From Bacillota bacterium (GTDB taxonomy: Bacteria; Bacillota; Clostridia; Christensenellales; SZUA-584): a stretch of 64,000 nucleotides of DNA. Positions 1 to 9,287 of this stretch are shown piece after piece. The first letter of the stretch is position 1. The number at the start of each line of letters is the position of its first letter. The stretch covers positions 29,489 to 93,488 of the forward strand of contig JAEZKQ010000023.1 in assembly GCA_023436115.1 (NCBI GenBank), written 5' to 3'. The notes under the pieces were generated by a model. That model saw only the letters and a program-made list of their open reading frames with translations, was not told the origin of the DNA and did not search any database. A program made the position numbers and the translations under genes.

Positions 1-2
1 AG

Positions 3-1064
3 CGGTTGGACGGCCTTTCTGACCAGGAATTCAAACGCTATATGCATCATTATAATATGCCGCCGTATTCGACAGGCGAAGCAAGACCGATGCGCAGCAC
101 GAGCCGCCGCGAAACCGGACACGGTGCGTTGGCCGAACGGGCACTGATACCCGTGCTTCCGAGTGAGGAAGAATTCCCGTATGCGATCCGTACGGTCTCT
201 GAGTGTATCAGCTCCAACGGCTCGACCTCTCAGGCGAGCATTTGCGCGAGCACGCTGTCTCTGATGGATGCGGGCGTTCCGCTCAAAGCGCCGGTTGCCG
301 GCGTCGCCATGGGGCTTATCAAAGACGATGAGACAGGCAATATCGCCATACTGACCGATATTCAGGGTCTTGAAGATTTCTTCGGCGATATGGACTTTAA
401 GGTTGCGGGTACGCGTAAGGGTATAACCGCAATTCAAATGGATATCAAGATCAAAGGTATTAATGAAGAAATCTTAACCCGCGCGCTTGCCCAGGCCAAT
501 GCAGGCCGTATGTTCATACTCGACAAGATGGAAGCCGTGATGCCTGCGCCGAGAGAGAACCTCTCAAAATATGCACCGCGCATTTACCAGTTCACGATTG
601 ACCCCGAGAAGATCCGCGAGGTCATTGGCAGCGGCGGCAAGGTTATCAACAAGATCATTGCCGATACGGGCGTTAAGATCGATCTGGAAGACGATGGTCG
701 CGTGTTCATTCTTTCGGCAGACGAAGCGGCGGCAGACAAAGCCAAAGCGGCCATCGAAGCCATCGTCAAGGATGTCGAAGTCGGCAATGTCTATTTAGGT
801 AAGGTCGTTCGTATCATGAACTTCGGTGCGTTTGTGGAGCTGGCTCCGGGTAAGGATGGTCTGGTGCACATTTCCAAGCTCTCCAATGAGCATGTGAACA
901 AGGTGGAAGACGTGGTCAATATCGGTGATGAGATACTTGTGCGCGTTACCGAAATCGACAAACAGGGCCGTGTGAACCTAACCCGCAAGGGATTGCTGCC
1001 GGGTGACAAAAAGCCTGCGGACAAGATGCCCGAGAAAAAAGACGAGCCAAAGAACGAAGAGTAA
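3..1064 (+). CDS. pnp: Polyribonucleotide nucleotidyltransferase (PNPase), 3' part
   Basis: This is the C-terminal half of PNPase, the phosphorolytic 3'-5' exoribonuclease of mRNA turnover. The 5' end lies outside the window, so no start is assigned; the frame is open from the first bases. Visible in order are the end of the second RNase PH core (YMHHYN, GEARPM, GSTSQAS near the start), a KH domain with the GSGG loop ([12 protein letters not shown]), an S1 domain ([17 protein letters not shown]) and a short charged tail ending in KKDEPKNEE. Residues match the Bacillus enzyme closely along the whole length. A rho-independent terminator follows after about 20 bases. Identity is certain; only the missing front limits the entry. 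Confidence 0.97.
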   Translation, partial: RLDGLSDQEFKRYMHHYNMPPYSTGEARPMRSTSRRETGHGALAERALIPVLPSEEEFPYAIRTVSECISSNGSTSQASICASTLSLMDAGVPLKAPVAGVAMGLIKDDETGNIAILTDIQGLEDFFGDMDFKVAGTRKGITAIQMDIKIKGINEEILTRALAQANAGRMFILDKMEAVMPAPRENLSKYAPRIYQFTIDPEKIREVIGSGGKVINKIIADTGVKIDLEDDGRVFILSADEAAADKAKAAIEAIVKDVEVGNVYLGKVVRIMNFGAFVELAPGKDGLVHISKLSNEHVNKVEDVVNIGDEILVRVTEIDKQGRVNLTRKGLLPGDKKPADKMPEKKDEPKNEE

Positions 1065-1084
1065 GGCTTAAATAAACCAATGAG

Positions 1085-1109
1085 AAGGCTGCCGAAAGGC
1101 GGCCTTTTT
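1085..1109 (+). terminator. Terminator after pnp
   Basis: AAGGCTGCC, a GAAA loop and GGCGGCCTT form a nine-pair stem with one G-U pair, running into a short T-tract. Confidence 0.9.
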
Positions 1110-1206
1110 ATGGCCCCAATAGCTGTTGTTCTTGCGAAAAGTCAGGATTTGCGATAAGTTGAGATTAATATTTTATGGCAGCTAAGAAATGCCCGAAAGG
1201 ATGACT

Positions 1207-1668
1207 ATGGGAAAAACACCTGAAGAAACCAAAGTGGTGATAACGGAACTTGTACTGCCCGGTATGACGAATCTTCTCGGCAATCTGCTGGGCGGAGAGC
1301 TCATGCACCGCATGGATATTGCGGGAGCACTCGCCTGTATGCGGCACTCGGGGGCGCAGGTGGCGACCGTGGCTGTTGATGCGCTGGAATTCAAGCACCC
1401 GATTCGTCAAGGAGAGATGGTCATGGTTGAGGCCAAGCTCGTATGGGTCGGCAAAACATCTATGAAGGTCAAGATCACAGCTACCGCCGAGAATCTTGCC
1501 ACCGGTGCGGTCATTGTGACTAATGTGGCCATGTTCACTTTTGTCGCTATGGGCAAAGATGGAGGCCGCGTTTTGGTGCCAAGCCTTGAGCCGGAAACGG
1601 ATGAGGAGAAGCAGGATTTTCTGCGTGAAGAACAGCTGTACCGCTGTCGCCTTGAAAAGCACATTTAG
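1207..1668 (+). CDS. Acyl-CoA thioesterase, hotdog fold
   Basis: A 153-residue single hotdog domain of the acyl-CoA hydrolase (YciA/BFIT-like) family, expected to hydrolyse acyl-CoA thioesters in the cytosol. The family core is visible as GNLLGGELMHRMDIAGALACMRH, with the usual GG-x-x-M and D in the central helix, followed by the strand EFKHPIRQGEMV. Upstream in-frame ATGs occur at 1189 and 1201, but AAAGGA sits about five bases before 1207, so that start is preferred. It stands alone between two terminators. Substrate chain length cannot be read from sequence. The opposite-strand frame over the same bases is a shadow. Confidence 0.82.
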   Translation: MGKTPEETKVVITELVLPGMTNLLGNLLGGELMHRMDIAGALACMRHSGAQVATVAVDALEFKHPIRQGEMVMVEAKLVWVGKTSMKVKITATAENLATGAVIVTNVAMFTFVAMGKDGGRVLVPSLEPETDEEKQDFLREEQLYRCRLEKHI

Positions 1669-1810
1669 TGATAAACGTTTGTGTGGATACATTCTTGGTT
1701 TATTTCGGGCTCAGGGTTTAAAATCGTATGCTTTAGACTCATGGTTTCCCAACTGACCTCTGAGCTGACGAGCTTAACCTTGCTTGTATCCGCGGGGTAT
1801 TGAATAAATA

Positions 1811-1840
1811 AAAAAACCTTCTCTTATGAAGGCTTCTTTT
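1811..1840 (-). terminator. Terminator for mgsA (minus strand)
   Basis: On the minus strand GCCTTC, a short loop and GAAGG are followed by a run of T residues just past the mgsA stop. There is also a weak T-run on the plus strand. Confidence 0.8.
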
Positions 1841-1847
1841 AGGCTTT

Positions 1848-2291
1848 TTAGGATCCAATCCTGCCTTCATAATCAATAAGATCGCGGTCATAATCCTGTT
1901 CCATCAGTGTGGATGACAGCAGAAAATCTGCAGTTGCCTGATTCATCGCCACGGGGATGTTGTACAGAACCGCGATACGCAGCAGCGCTTTCACGTCGGG
2001 GTCGTGCGGCTGTGTTGTCAACGGATCCCAAAAGAAAATCAGAAAATCCACGGCAAGGTCCGCTATGAGCGCACCTATTTTTTGGTCACCTCCAAGCGGG
2101 CCGCTGCGATATGCTTTCACAGGCAGTCCGGTTTGGGCTGATACCATCTTGGCAGTTGTGCCGGTGCCGCAGAGAAAGTGACGCTTTAACACGTTCTCGT
2201 TCTTTTCGACCCAGTTGATCAGATCCCGCTTGCGGTTATCATGGGCAATGAGGGCGATGCTTTTTTGCGCGCTTATTCTATGGGTTGCCAT
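1848..2291 (-). CDS. mgsA: Methylglyoxal synthase
   Basis: MgsA converts dihydroxyacetone phosphate to methylglyoxal and phosphate, a bypass of lower glycolysis used when sugar phosphates accumulate. The 147-residue length is typical. Family hallmarks are IALIAHDNRKRDLINW at the N-terminus, the phosphate-binding CGTGTTAKM, SGPLGGDQKIGALI and the FFWDPLTTQPHDPDVKALLR segment containing the catalytic aspartates. GGAGG lies a few bases before the ATG on the minus strand. It is a single-gene unit with its own promoter and terminator. No oddities were seen. Confidence 0.97.
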   Translation of the reverse strand: MATHRISAQKSIALIAHDNRKRDLINWVEKNENVLKRHFLCGTGTTAKMVSAQTGLPVKAYRSGPLGGDQKIGALIADLAVDFLIFFWDPLTTQPHDPDVKALLRIAVLYNIPVAMNQATADFLLSSTLMEQDYDRDLIDYEGRIGS

Positions 2292-2326
2292 TCCATTCCT
2301 CCTTCCTTTGTATATTCACAAAAATC

Positions 2327-2356
2327 ATTATAAGCCACGATCGGTCGGAAAGTAAA
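2327..2356 (-). promoter_or_regulatory. Promoter for mgsA
   Basis: On the minus strand TTTACT, an 18-base gap and a perfect TATAAT, about 35 bases before the start codon. The -35 box matches only four of six positions. Confidence 0.55.
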
Positions 2357-2564
2357 GCGTGCTGTGATGAAACATATTTATCATTTTTACGTTGTCAATC
2401 GTTATCCGGCTATTTTTGAATAGGTATTTTAGGGCATGCAGCGATAGCGGTTGTTTTGACGTTTGAGCCCCTTAGAACCTGAATTTCTCACCTTCTGGCA
2501 TATTTGCCGCTGCGTCACAATACTATTTATTATATCTAATTCGTTATCTTAAGGCGGTGTTGTT

Positions 2565-3338
2565 ATGCGCATATTCGTCGTTAAAAAAAGTACTATCATA
2601 CGTGCAGCCGTATTTCTGCTGTTGATTGTCGGCGCCATTATCTATATGCAGGTGGCCGTGGGCGATGCTGCACCAGCCGCATCCATGTCCGAAATGATGC
2701 CGATTTGCCGGGTAGCCACGGATGAAAAAGCCGTTGCGCTGACTTTCGATACGGCGTTTGGCGACGAGGACTTTACCCCCCAGATACTCGAAGCCTTGAA
2801 AAAAGAAAGCGTGAAGGCAACCTTCTTTGTGATGGGGCTTTGGGTCAATGAACATCCTGAGGCACTGGATGCCATGATGCAGGGTGGCCATGAGATCGCC
2901 AGCCACTCCATGAATCATATGCGCTACACCGATATGACGGCGGATGAAATATTGACGGATGCATCGGACGCGGCAAAGCTGATATTCAACAAAACAGGCT
3001 ATGATACACGCGTCATCCGTATACCCTATGGCGCTTACGATACGGCCAGTATTACCACGTTGGAGAACGAGGGGTATATACCTGTCAAGTGGAGCCTCGA
3101 CTCGAAGGATTGGAAAGGGTATGACACTGTCAAGCTTGCGGACGGTGTTCTTAATACGGTGGAAAACGGCGATATCATCATGTTCCAGAACAACATGGCG
3201 CAAACACCCGAGGCATTAAGCGCCATTATACTGGGCTTGCGTGAACAGGGGTTTAAAATCGTGACCGTTTCCGACCTAATGCTTGACGGGGACTATATCG
3301 TAGATAAATCCGGTACACAGAGGCACTTTGAAGATTAA
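2565..3338 (+). CDS. Polysaccharide deacetylase family protein (PdaB-like)
   Basis: A 257-residue membrane-anchored carbohydrate esterase family 4 protein. A single N-terminal membrane segment (about residues 10-30) is followed by the NodB fold. The metal and catalytic motifs are recognisable: TFDTAFG with D62, HSMNH with H114 and H118, RIPYG at 152-156 and DW at 182-183. As in PdaB, the usual TFDDG is altered after the first aspartate. Family members remove N-acetyl groups from peptidoglycan or chitin-like polymers outside the membrane; in spore formers PdaB is needed for spore cortex stability. A role in sporulation is inferred from family resemblance only. The next gene starts 20 bases downstream. 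Confidence 0.88.
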   Translation: MRIFVVKKSTIIRAAVFLLLIVGAIIYMQVAVGDAAPAASMSEMMPICRVATDEKAVALTFDTAFGDEDFTPQILEALKKESVKATFFVMGLWVNEHPEALDAMMQGGHEIASHSMNHMRYTDMTADEILTDASDAAKLIFNKTGYDTRVIRIPYGAYDTASITTLENEGYIPVKWSLDSKDWKGYDTVKLADGVLNTVENGDIIMFQNNMAQTPEALSAIILGLREQGFKIVTVSDLMLDGDYIVDKSGTQRHFED

Positions 3339-3358
3339 GCGTGATTCGAGGATGAAAC

Positions 3359-3958
3359 ATGACGGATTCGACAAACAGCGTCAGCATTGCGGGCAAATGC
3401 AAGGGCCTTGAGCTGTCGCATAAGATATACGGAGAGGCATTCTATACTTTTTATCTCGAATGCGGCCGGCTCAGTGATAAGACGGATGTGATCCCGGTGA
3501 CTGTTTCAGAGCGGCTGCTTGCCAAGCATCCGCTTTGTGACGGCGCATCGGTTTATGTGAAGGGGCAGCTGCGTTCATACAACAAACTCGTGGATGGAAA
3601 AGTCCGGCTATACTTAACGGTGTTTGCGCGGGATATCGGAGAGAGCGCGACGCCTTTTAATGAAATTGAGCTTAAGGGCTTTGTGTGCAAGCCGCCGGTG
3701 TTCCGTGTGACACCGTTCGGACGTGAGATCACGGATATGCTGATTGCGGTGAACCGTGCATACAACAAATCGGACTATATACCCTGCATCGTGTGGGGAA
3801 GAAACGCCCGTTTTGCCGCAGGGTTCGAGGTGGGTGACAAGGTGACGGTTTTTGGGCGTGTGCAATCGCGCCAGTACGAGAAGGTTGAGGATTCGGGACA
3901 AAAAACATTGCGTGTTGCATACGAGGTTTCCATCGCCCGTATCCAAAAGGAATGGTAA
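3359..3958 (+). CDS. Single-stranded DNA-binding protein-like, two OB folds
   Basis: A 199-residue protein that looks like two tandem single-strand-binding OB domains. The first spans roughly residues 7-98 and the second 99-199. The second shows the SSB-like run ELKGFVCKPPVFRVTPFGREI, then NRAYNKSDYIPCIVWGRNA and VFGRVQSRQY. There is no acidic C-terminal tip of the SSB type. It follows the deacetylase closely and ends at a strong terminator, so the two may be cotranscribed. Binding to ssDNA is inferred from fold resemblance; whether it acts in replication, repair or competence is unknown. Confidence 0.7.
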   Translation: MTDSTNSVSIAGKCKGLELSHKIYGEAFYTFYLECGRLSDKTDVIPVTVSERLLAKHPLCDGASVYVKGQLRSYNKLVDGKVRLYLTVFARDIGESATPFNEIELKGFVCKPPVFRVTPFGREITDMLIAVNRAYNKSDYIPCIVWGRNARFAAGFEVGDKVTVFGRVQSRQYEKVEDSGQKTLRVAYEVSIARIQKEW

Positions 3959-3973
3959 AATTGAAAAAAAGGA

Positions 3974-4002
3974 GGCCTTTCTCCCACGGGAAAGGCCCTT
4001 TT
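3974..4002 (+). terminator. Terminator after the SSB-like gene
   Basis: GGCCTTT, an inner CCC/GGG pair and AAAGGCC form a stem followed by CTTTT. Confidence 0.85.
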
Positions 4003-4082
4003 CGTATGCAAAAGGCTATTATATGGTTTATATTAATGGTATAATGACTTTTGGCTCGGTATTATTACAGGGAAGGTTTTTT

Positions 4083-5471
4083 ATGAAAAGTAAAAGAGAA
4101 CGGTATGATGTGGCAATTGTCGGCGGCGGTATCAGCGGTCTTATGGCTGCGCACAGGCTGTCAACGGGATGTCCGTCTTTAAATATTGTGCTGATTGAAA
4201 AGGGAGCTGCGCTGGATGCGCGCCGCTGTCCTATGATCAACCAAAAACTAAGCAATTGCCTTTACTGCAAGCACTGCGCAATCATGGAGGGCATGGCGGG
4301 CGCGGGGGCTTTCAGCGACGGTAAATATGTGATTTCTACCGAATACGGCGGCTGGCTGACCGATTATTTAGACCCTGCCACGGTCATTGGCTATATTGAA
4401 CAGGCGGACAAGCTGCTTGTTGAGTTCGGAGCGCCTACTGACAGATACATGCCGGATAATGAACTTAAAAAGCTGTGCCTTAAGCACGACCTGCATATGC
4501 AGCAGGCAGAGCTTAAGCATCTTGGCACGGATGCGAACTATGAGACAATGCTGCGTATGATCGCTGATGTGGCACAGCGCGTGGAAATATTGACGCGCAC
4601 CGAAGTGCTGGATGTGGATAAGGATACGCATATGCTGCATACGCCTGATGGGGATATAACTGCGGATATCATTATTTTTGCGGTGGGCCGTGTGGGCAGC
4701 CGGGAGTTCGCCGGATGGTGCCGTAAAAACGATATCGAGATGACCAATAATCAAGTGGATATCGGTGTGCGCGTGGAGCTTCCCGCCATGGTATGGGAGC
4801 ATTTTTCCAAGAAAATCTATGAGCCGAAGATTTGGTATCGCAGCAAGCGCTACGGTGATGTGACGAGAATGTTCTGTTTCAACGAACGCGGCAATGTCGT
4901 CATGGAGAATACCGGCGGTGTTCTGACTGTGAACGGCCATTCTTATAAGGGCGAGGATAAAAAAACAGCCAATTCAAATTTCGCTCTGCTTTCAACAATT
5001 AAATTCACACAGCCGTTTAAAGACCCGATTGAATATGCGCGTTACGTGGCTTCGCTGGCAAACCTCATCAGCGGCGGCAGCGTGCTCGTCCAGCGGCTTG
5101 GGGATCTTGAGGCCGGACGGCGGAGTGATGCCGCGAGACTGAAGGCATCGACTACACCGCCAACGCTGGATGTTGTACCGGGGGATTTGAGCTTGTGTAT
5201 GCCCAAAAGGCAGCTTGATAATATACTGGAAACATTGCACGCGCTGGACGGCATCGCGCCCGGTACAGCGAACCACGATACACTGCTCTATGGCATTGAA
5301 TGCAAATATTATTCCGCACGTCCGGCTTCCGAAGATTTTGCGTTAAAAGGCTGTACGGATATATATGCCGTGGGAGACGGGGCGGGATTCACGCGCTCAT
5401 TGTCCCATGCGGCAGCACACGGGCTCTATGTGGCCGACAGCATACTCGGAACCAGGGAATTCCGCAAATAA
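4083..5471 (+). CDS. FAD-dependent dehydrogenase (COG2509-like)
   Basis: A 462-residue flavoprotein with an N-terminal Rossmann dinucleotide-binding motif (VGGGISGL, about residues 13-20) and a C-terminal FAD segment DIYAVGDGAGFTRSLSHAAA. It resembles the uncharacterised FAD-dependent dehydrogenases of COG2509, whose substrate is unknown. A cysteine cluster C59-x2-C62-x2-C65, with C49 nearby, could bind a metal or Fe-S centre; this is inference. The frame is open further upstream, but GGAAGG six bases before 4083 and the N-terminus fitting the fold decide the start. A TATAAT at 4040-4045 may be the -10 box. It is monocistronic, beginning just after the preceding terminator. Confidence 0.85.
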   Translation: MKSKRERYDVAIVGGGISGLMAAHRLSTGCPSLNIVLIEKGAALDARRCPMINQKLSNCLYCKHCAIMEGMAGAGAFSDGKYVISTEYGGWLTDYLDPATVIGYIEQADKLLVEFGAPTDRYMPDNELKKLCLKHDLHMQQAELKHLGTDANYETMLRMIADVAQRVEILTRTEVLDVDKDTHMLHTPDGDITADIIIFAVGRVGSREFAGWCRKNDIEMTNNQVDIGVRVELPAMVWEHFSKKIYEPKIWYRSKRYGDVTRMFCFNERGNVVMENTGGVLTVNGHSYKGEDKKTANSNFALLSTIKFTQPFKDPIEYARYVASLANLISGGSVLVQRLGDLEAGRRSDAARLKASTTPPTLDVVPGDLSLCMPKRQLDNILETLHALDGIAPGTANHDTLLYGIECKYYSARPASEDFALKGCTDIYAVGDGAGFTRSLSHAAAHGLYVADSILGTREFRK

Positions 5472-5561
5472 CATGTGTTTACATTAAGTACTTTTTGCTA
5501 TAAAATAAGTAAACAAGTATTGCCATATGGATCAATACATGAATCGTTCAAGGAAATGAAG

Positions 5562-6653
5562 ATGAAGTTTTTGTTAAAGGGGAAGGCAGTGGCTGCATTT
5601 GAAGAATACCGGCTTACATCTTCCCTGCCCGTGGTCAGAGCTTTTTCGATTATTACTGCGCTCTTCAATCTGCTCCTGCTGATTCCTGATCTTGTCAATC
5701 TAGGCGGCATAACAGTTTGGCCGCTTATCTTGTTCCGTGTTCTTTATTCACTATCACTCTTCAGCTTTGTTTTTTGGTGCGGCAAGCTAAAAAAGTCTAC
5801 CGTACGTTCTATGACAATTTCCATGTTTGAAATCGCTGCTATCATCGTATTTCTTTACGTTTTTCAGCTTTACCCGGCCCAAGACTTTCTTATTCAATTA
5901 CTTGGCGTTATGACAATTGTGATCGTCGTTTTTTTAGTACCGAATTCGTGGATCAACATGGTTGCCGTGTCACTCATTGGTGCAGCCGGATTCTTAACTC
6001 ACTCCGCTATGAGTATTCCGGTAATCGGCCTCAGTCAGTTTGCCGCCGGCGCAGTTTATCTTATTCTTGAGATTGTGGTGTGCGCCACTTTTTCAATGTA
6101 TCTGCTTCGTACGCAGTACAGGGAGTATGTGGCCAAAACGGAGCTGGAGCGTATCTATGCCACCGATCCTCTGACCAAAATAGGCAACCGCATTAGGCTC
6201 GAGGAGGAAGCCCAAAAGTGGCTGACCTGCTGTCAAAAGGACAATCTGCCGCTTTGTCTTGTGCTGCTCGACGTGGATAACTTAAAACAAATCAATGATA
6301 TGCACGGACATATTGTGGGAGACACCGTGCTCTATGAAACAGCGCAGATATTGCGTGCTAAACTAAGGCCCAACGATGTTTGTGTACGCTGGGGCGGTGA
6401 TGAGTTTATTTTGTTGCTGCCTTGTGCCGATTCACAGGAGGCCAAAGAGCTGGCCAACGATATCAAGAATGCCATTTCCGAATATGAATTCAGCGCGAGA
6501 ATCGATATCTCCTGCAGCTTTGGTATCGCGCTCATGCAAAGCGGACAAAGCCTGCAGCAATTGATTGCTCAGGCGGATGCGTCGATGTATCTGGCAAAAG
6601 AACATGGTAAAAACACCATTGAGATCAGCACAGCAGTGGCACACGATATGTAG
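5562..6653 (+). CDS. Membrane diguanylate cyclase (GGDEF)
   Basis: A 363-residue protein expected to make cyclic di-GMP from two GTP. The N-terminal 185 residues hold about six hydrophobic segments forming a membrane sensor without a recognised domain name. The GGDEF domain covers about residues 195-360, with an intact GGDEF at 278-282, the metal-binding LLDVDNLKQIND and an allosteric inhibitory I-site RPND at 269-272, exactly five residues before GGDEF. Product inhibition is therefore likely. AGGA seven bases before ATG 5562 supports this start over ATG 5556. A c-di-GMP riboswitch lies about 19 kb away in this window, showing that the signal is read in this cell. Confidence 0.93.
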   Translation: MKFLLKGKAVAAFEEYRLTSSLPVVRAFSIITALFNLLLLIPDLVNLGGITVWPLILFRVLYSLSLFSFVFWCGKLKKSTVRSMTISMFEIAAIIVFLYVFQLYPAQDFLIQLLGVMTIVIVVFLVPNSWINMVAVSLIGAAGFLTHSAMSIPVIGLSQFAAGAVYLILEIVVCATFSMYLLRTQYREYVAKTELERIYATDPLTKIGNRIRLEEEAQKWLTCCQKDNLPLCLVLLDVDNLKQINDMHGHIVGDTVLYETAQILRAKLRPNDVCVRWGGDEFILLLPCADSQEAKELANDIKNAISEYEFSARIDISCSFGIALMQSGQSLQQLIAQADASMYLAKEHGKNTIEISTAVAHDM

Positions 6654-6718
6654 ATCTTTCCGTGAATAACCTTTTATAATCAAGCAGTGATTCTTTAGTA
6701 AGATTTTCAGCACGGATA

Positions 6719-6773
6719 TTGACTTTCTACCAGGTGGAGGGTATACACTAAGGGCAAAAGTAGTTAAAACTAC
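6719..6773 (+). promoter_or_regulatory. Promoter and operator-like repeats before the ABC exporter
   Basis: TTGACT at 6719-6724 can pair with TATACA after 17 bases or with TACACT after 19 bases. The spacer contains an imperfect dyad (ACTTTCTACC against GTGGAGGGT), an arrangement like MerR-family promoters. Just downstream is GTAGTT-AA-AACTAC, a six-base inverted repeat at 6760-6773. Regulator identity is inference. Confidence 0.5.
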
Positions 6774-6826
6774 CGCAAGTATCAATAGGATACTATGAAA
6801 ACGTGGTCATTGTCTTTGCGGTGTTT

Positions 6827-6841
6827 AAGTATTAAATACTT
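6827..6841 (+). promoter_or_regulatory. Palindrome AAGTATTAAATACTT
   Basis: A perfect 15-base dyad with seven-base arms lies directly upstream of the ribosome site of the ABC ATPase gene. It could be an operator overlapping the leader; no regulator gene is adjacent. Confidence 0.4.
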
Positions 6842-6858
6842 TATAACGGAGGTCTCAT

Positions 6859-7578
6859 ATGATAGAAATTATCGGAGTATCAAAGACTTACGGCGGCAGG
6901 GTGAAGGCTGTCGACAACATGTCTCTGACTGTGGAATCCGGGTGTATATACGGATTCTTAGGGCCCAACGGCGCAGGTAAGACGACAACAATCAAGCTGA
7001 TTTCGGGTATTATCCAGCCGGACAGCGGCACGATTCGCGTCGACGGGCACGACACGCGCACCGATGCGCTGGGTGCAAAAAAGAGTATCGGTTTTGTGCC
7101 CGATGACCCCAACGTGTTTCTAAGGCTTAAAGGTATCGAATATCTTGCTTTTATGGCCGATATTTACGGTGTGGATTCAAAAGACCGCAAAAAAACGATC
7201 AATGAGCTGGCGGAACGCTTTGAGATGAGCAATGCGCTGGGTGACAAAATACAAAGCTACTCCCACGGCATGCGCCAGAAGATCGTGATTATGGGTGCGC
7301 TGCTGCACCAGCCCAGAGTCTGGATACTCGACGAACCCATGACAGGCCTTGATCCTAAATCCGCTTTCGAATTAAAAACCATGATGCGTGAACATGCCGA
7401 TAAGGGCAGCACAGTATTTTTCTCGACACATGTGTTGGAAGTGGCGGAAAAGGTCTGTGATAAGGTGGCAGTGATTGGTTCGGGGCATATCCTCTATGCG
7501 GGCAGTATGCAGGATATGAAAAAGAACAGTAACGAGTCGCTGGAAAAAATGTTTTTGGAGATGACGCAGAATGCATAA
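6859..7578 (+). CDS. ABC exporter ATP-binding protein
   Basis: A 239-residue ATPase of an ABC-2 type exporter. Walker A GPNGAGKT is at residues 35-42, the signature is YSHGMRQK (in place of LSGGQ, common in this subgroup), Walker B is VWILDEPM, and the switch histidine lies in FFSTHVLEVAEK. GGAGG precedes the ATG. The last eight bases overlap the start of the permease gene, so the two are translationally coupled and probably form one transporter. The cargo is not apparent. Two palindromes and a good promoter upstream suggest inducible expression, perhaps by an antibiotic or cell-envelope stress; that is inference. Confidence 0.93.
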   Translation: MIEIIGVSKTYGGRVKAVDNMSLTVESGCIYGFLGPNGAGKTTTIKLISGIIQPDSGTIRVDGHDTRTDALGAKKSIGFVPDDPNVFLRLKGIEYLAFMADIYGVDSKDRKKTINELAERFEMSNALGDKIQSYSHGMRQKIVIMGALLHQPRVWILDEPMTGLDPKSAFELKTMMREHADKGSTVFFSTHVLEVAEKVCDKVAVIGSGHILYAGSMQDMKKNSNESLEKMFLEMTQNA

Positions 7579-9205
7579 AATATTAATTTTAGCTAAGGTA
7601 CTGCTTAAAAGCGGCGGCTCCTCAGATAAAAAGAGTAAACGCCGCTGGTGGCTGGGGCTGATCCTAGGATTTGCGTTTTTAAGCTTTGCCTTCTCAATTG
7701 GTCTTGCGACGTTTGGGATATATGAAGTGCTTTCAACTGTTGGTGCCCAGGATGCCATTGTTCCTCTTGCGTTTGGTGCCGCATCTGTCGTAATCTTCTT
7801 CTTCGGTATATTCTATGTGGTATCGGTGATGTATCATGCAGACGATGTATCCATGCTGCTTGCGCTTCCCTTTAGGCCGTATCAGATATTGGGCGCGAAA
7901 TTATTAACGCTGGTCATCTATGAATATATATTTGAGTCATTCATTCTTGTGCCGATGCTGGTCGCATATGCTATAAGAAGCGGTGCCGATGTGCTGTTTA
8001 TTGTATATGCTGTTTTGGTTTTTGCACTGCTGCCCATTATCGCGCTTGTGATTTCATCGGTTATCATCATGCTGGTGATGCGCTTTACAAGGTTCGGAAA
8101 GAATAAGCAGGTGTTCAACTTTGTAGGCGGTATCATCGGAATTGGTGCGGGAATCGGTTTAAACGTGCTTATGCAGACATCGGTTGCCAACATCAACGCA
8201 GAGCAACTAATTAATGCAACCACCGGGCCAAATTCCTTTGTTGATACATTGGGCAATATTTTCCCGGGTATCCGGTTTGCGTCTGACGCGCTGATTAATA
8301 GCGAGTCTGTCTCTGGCCTGTTAAGCCTGCTGCTTTTTGCGGCATGTGTCGTTGCCGCTATAGCTATTTTCTTAGGACTGGGCCAGCTGCTTTACTTCAA
8401 GGGCCTCGCGGGCGTGACGGAAGCGGCGGCAAGGCGCAAGAAGCTGTCCAGCGAGGAGATGGAGAGGGTGACCGTTTCCACACCGGTATCCAGGGCTTAT
8501 GTGGTGAAAGAGCTGCGGCTGCTTGTACGCTCACCCATTGCGTTTTTAAACTGTGTCCTGATTAATTTTATGTGGCCGATCATAATCGTCATTATGCTTT
8601 TTGCGAGTAACCAGCAATCAACGAGTCAGATTATGGCAATGCTCGAAACGGCGGACAGCGCTTCGATCGTAGCGGTGATGGCAGGTATCAGTGGATTCAT
8701 CGCCTCTGCGAACGGTATTACAAGCACGGCGATATCGCGGGAAGGCCAGTCGCTTTATTTCGCCAAGTATATACCGGTCAGCATGAAAAAGCAGTTGGGA
8801 GCAAAAGCGTTTTCAGGCATATTGCTGTCGGCTGTCGGGATTGTGCTGATGAATGCGGTCGCTGTGGTTTTGGGCGTCGGTATTTTGGAGGCTGTGATTG
8901 CACTGCTGCTGGGTATCGGCATAACGGTAGCAACCTCGTTTGTCGGGCTCGTGATCGATGTATCCAAGCCAAAGCTATCATGGATGAACGAGCAGCAGGC
9001 CATCAAGCAGAATGTTAACGTTATGCTTCATATGCTTATTGGTACAATATTGGCAGCTGTGATTATTATTCCTCCTTTGGTGGTGGGCTTTAATTTGATT
9101 GTCACTGTGTTGTACGTGGCTGTGATGGCAGTGGGGCTGTCGGTACTGTTCTGGCAAAGCATCAGCAAAGGTTCGGTGCGCAAGCTGATAAGTATGGACG
9201 TTTAA
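7571..9205 (+). CDS. ABC exporter permease (ABC-2 type)
   Basis: A 544-residue integral membrane protein with about twelve hydrophobic segments, partner of the preceding ATPase, whose end it overlaps by eight bases. The halves are separated by a hydrophilic stretch around residues 280-310 (EAAARRKKLSSEEME), as in large ABC-2 permeases of Bacillota. A charged N-terminal patch (KKSKRRW) precedes the first membrane helix. There is no extracellular peptidase or MacB-like domain. The substrate is unknown; exporters of this arrangement often move peptides or antibiotics. The coding region ends about 80 bases before the next gene. Confidence 0.85.
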   Translation: MHKILILAKVLLKSGGSSDKKSKRRWWLGLILGFAFLSFAFSIGLATFGIYEVLSTVGAQDAIVPLAFGAASVVIFFFGIFYVVSVMYHADDVSMLLALPFRPYQILGAKLLTLVIYEYIFESFILVPMLVAYAIRSGADVLFIVYAVLVFALLPIIALVISSVIIMLVMRFTRFGKNKQVFNFVGGIIGIGAGIGLNVLMQTSVANINAEQLINATTGPNSFVDTLGNIFPGIRFASDALINSESVSGLLSLLLFAACVVAAIAIFLGLGQLLYFKGLAGVTEAAARRKKLSSEEMERVTVSTPVSRAYVVKELRLLVRSPIAFLNCVLINFMWPIIIVIMLFASNQQSTSQIMAMLETADSASIVAVMAGISGFIASANGITSTAISREGQSLYFAKYIPVSMKKQLGAKAFSGILLSAVGIVLMNAVAVVLGVGILEAVIALLLGIGITVATSFVGLVIDVSKPKLSWMNEQQAIKQNVNVMLHMLIGTILAAVIIIPPLVVGFNLIVTVLYVAVMAVGLSVLFWQSISKGSVRKLISMDV

Positions 9206-9287
9206 ATCATTGTTTAACGGGTGTGGTGTTTAAATCACAGTCGTTGTGGTAAAATGCAGGAAACAATTTATTTAAGGAGTGTGCGAT

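Noticed and set aside
6795..6980. Possible leader peptide before the ABC exporter (61 codons)
   Set aside because: It has no ribosome site and overlaps the start of the ATPase gene by over 100 bases in another frame.
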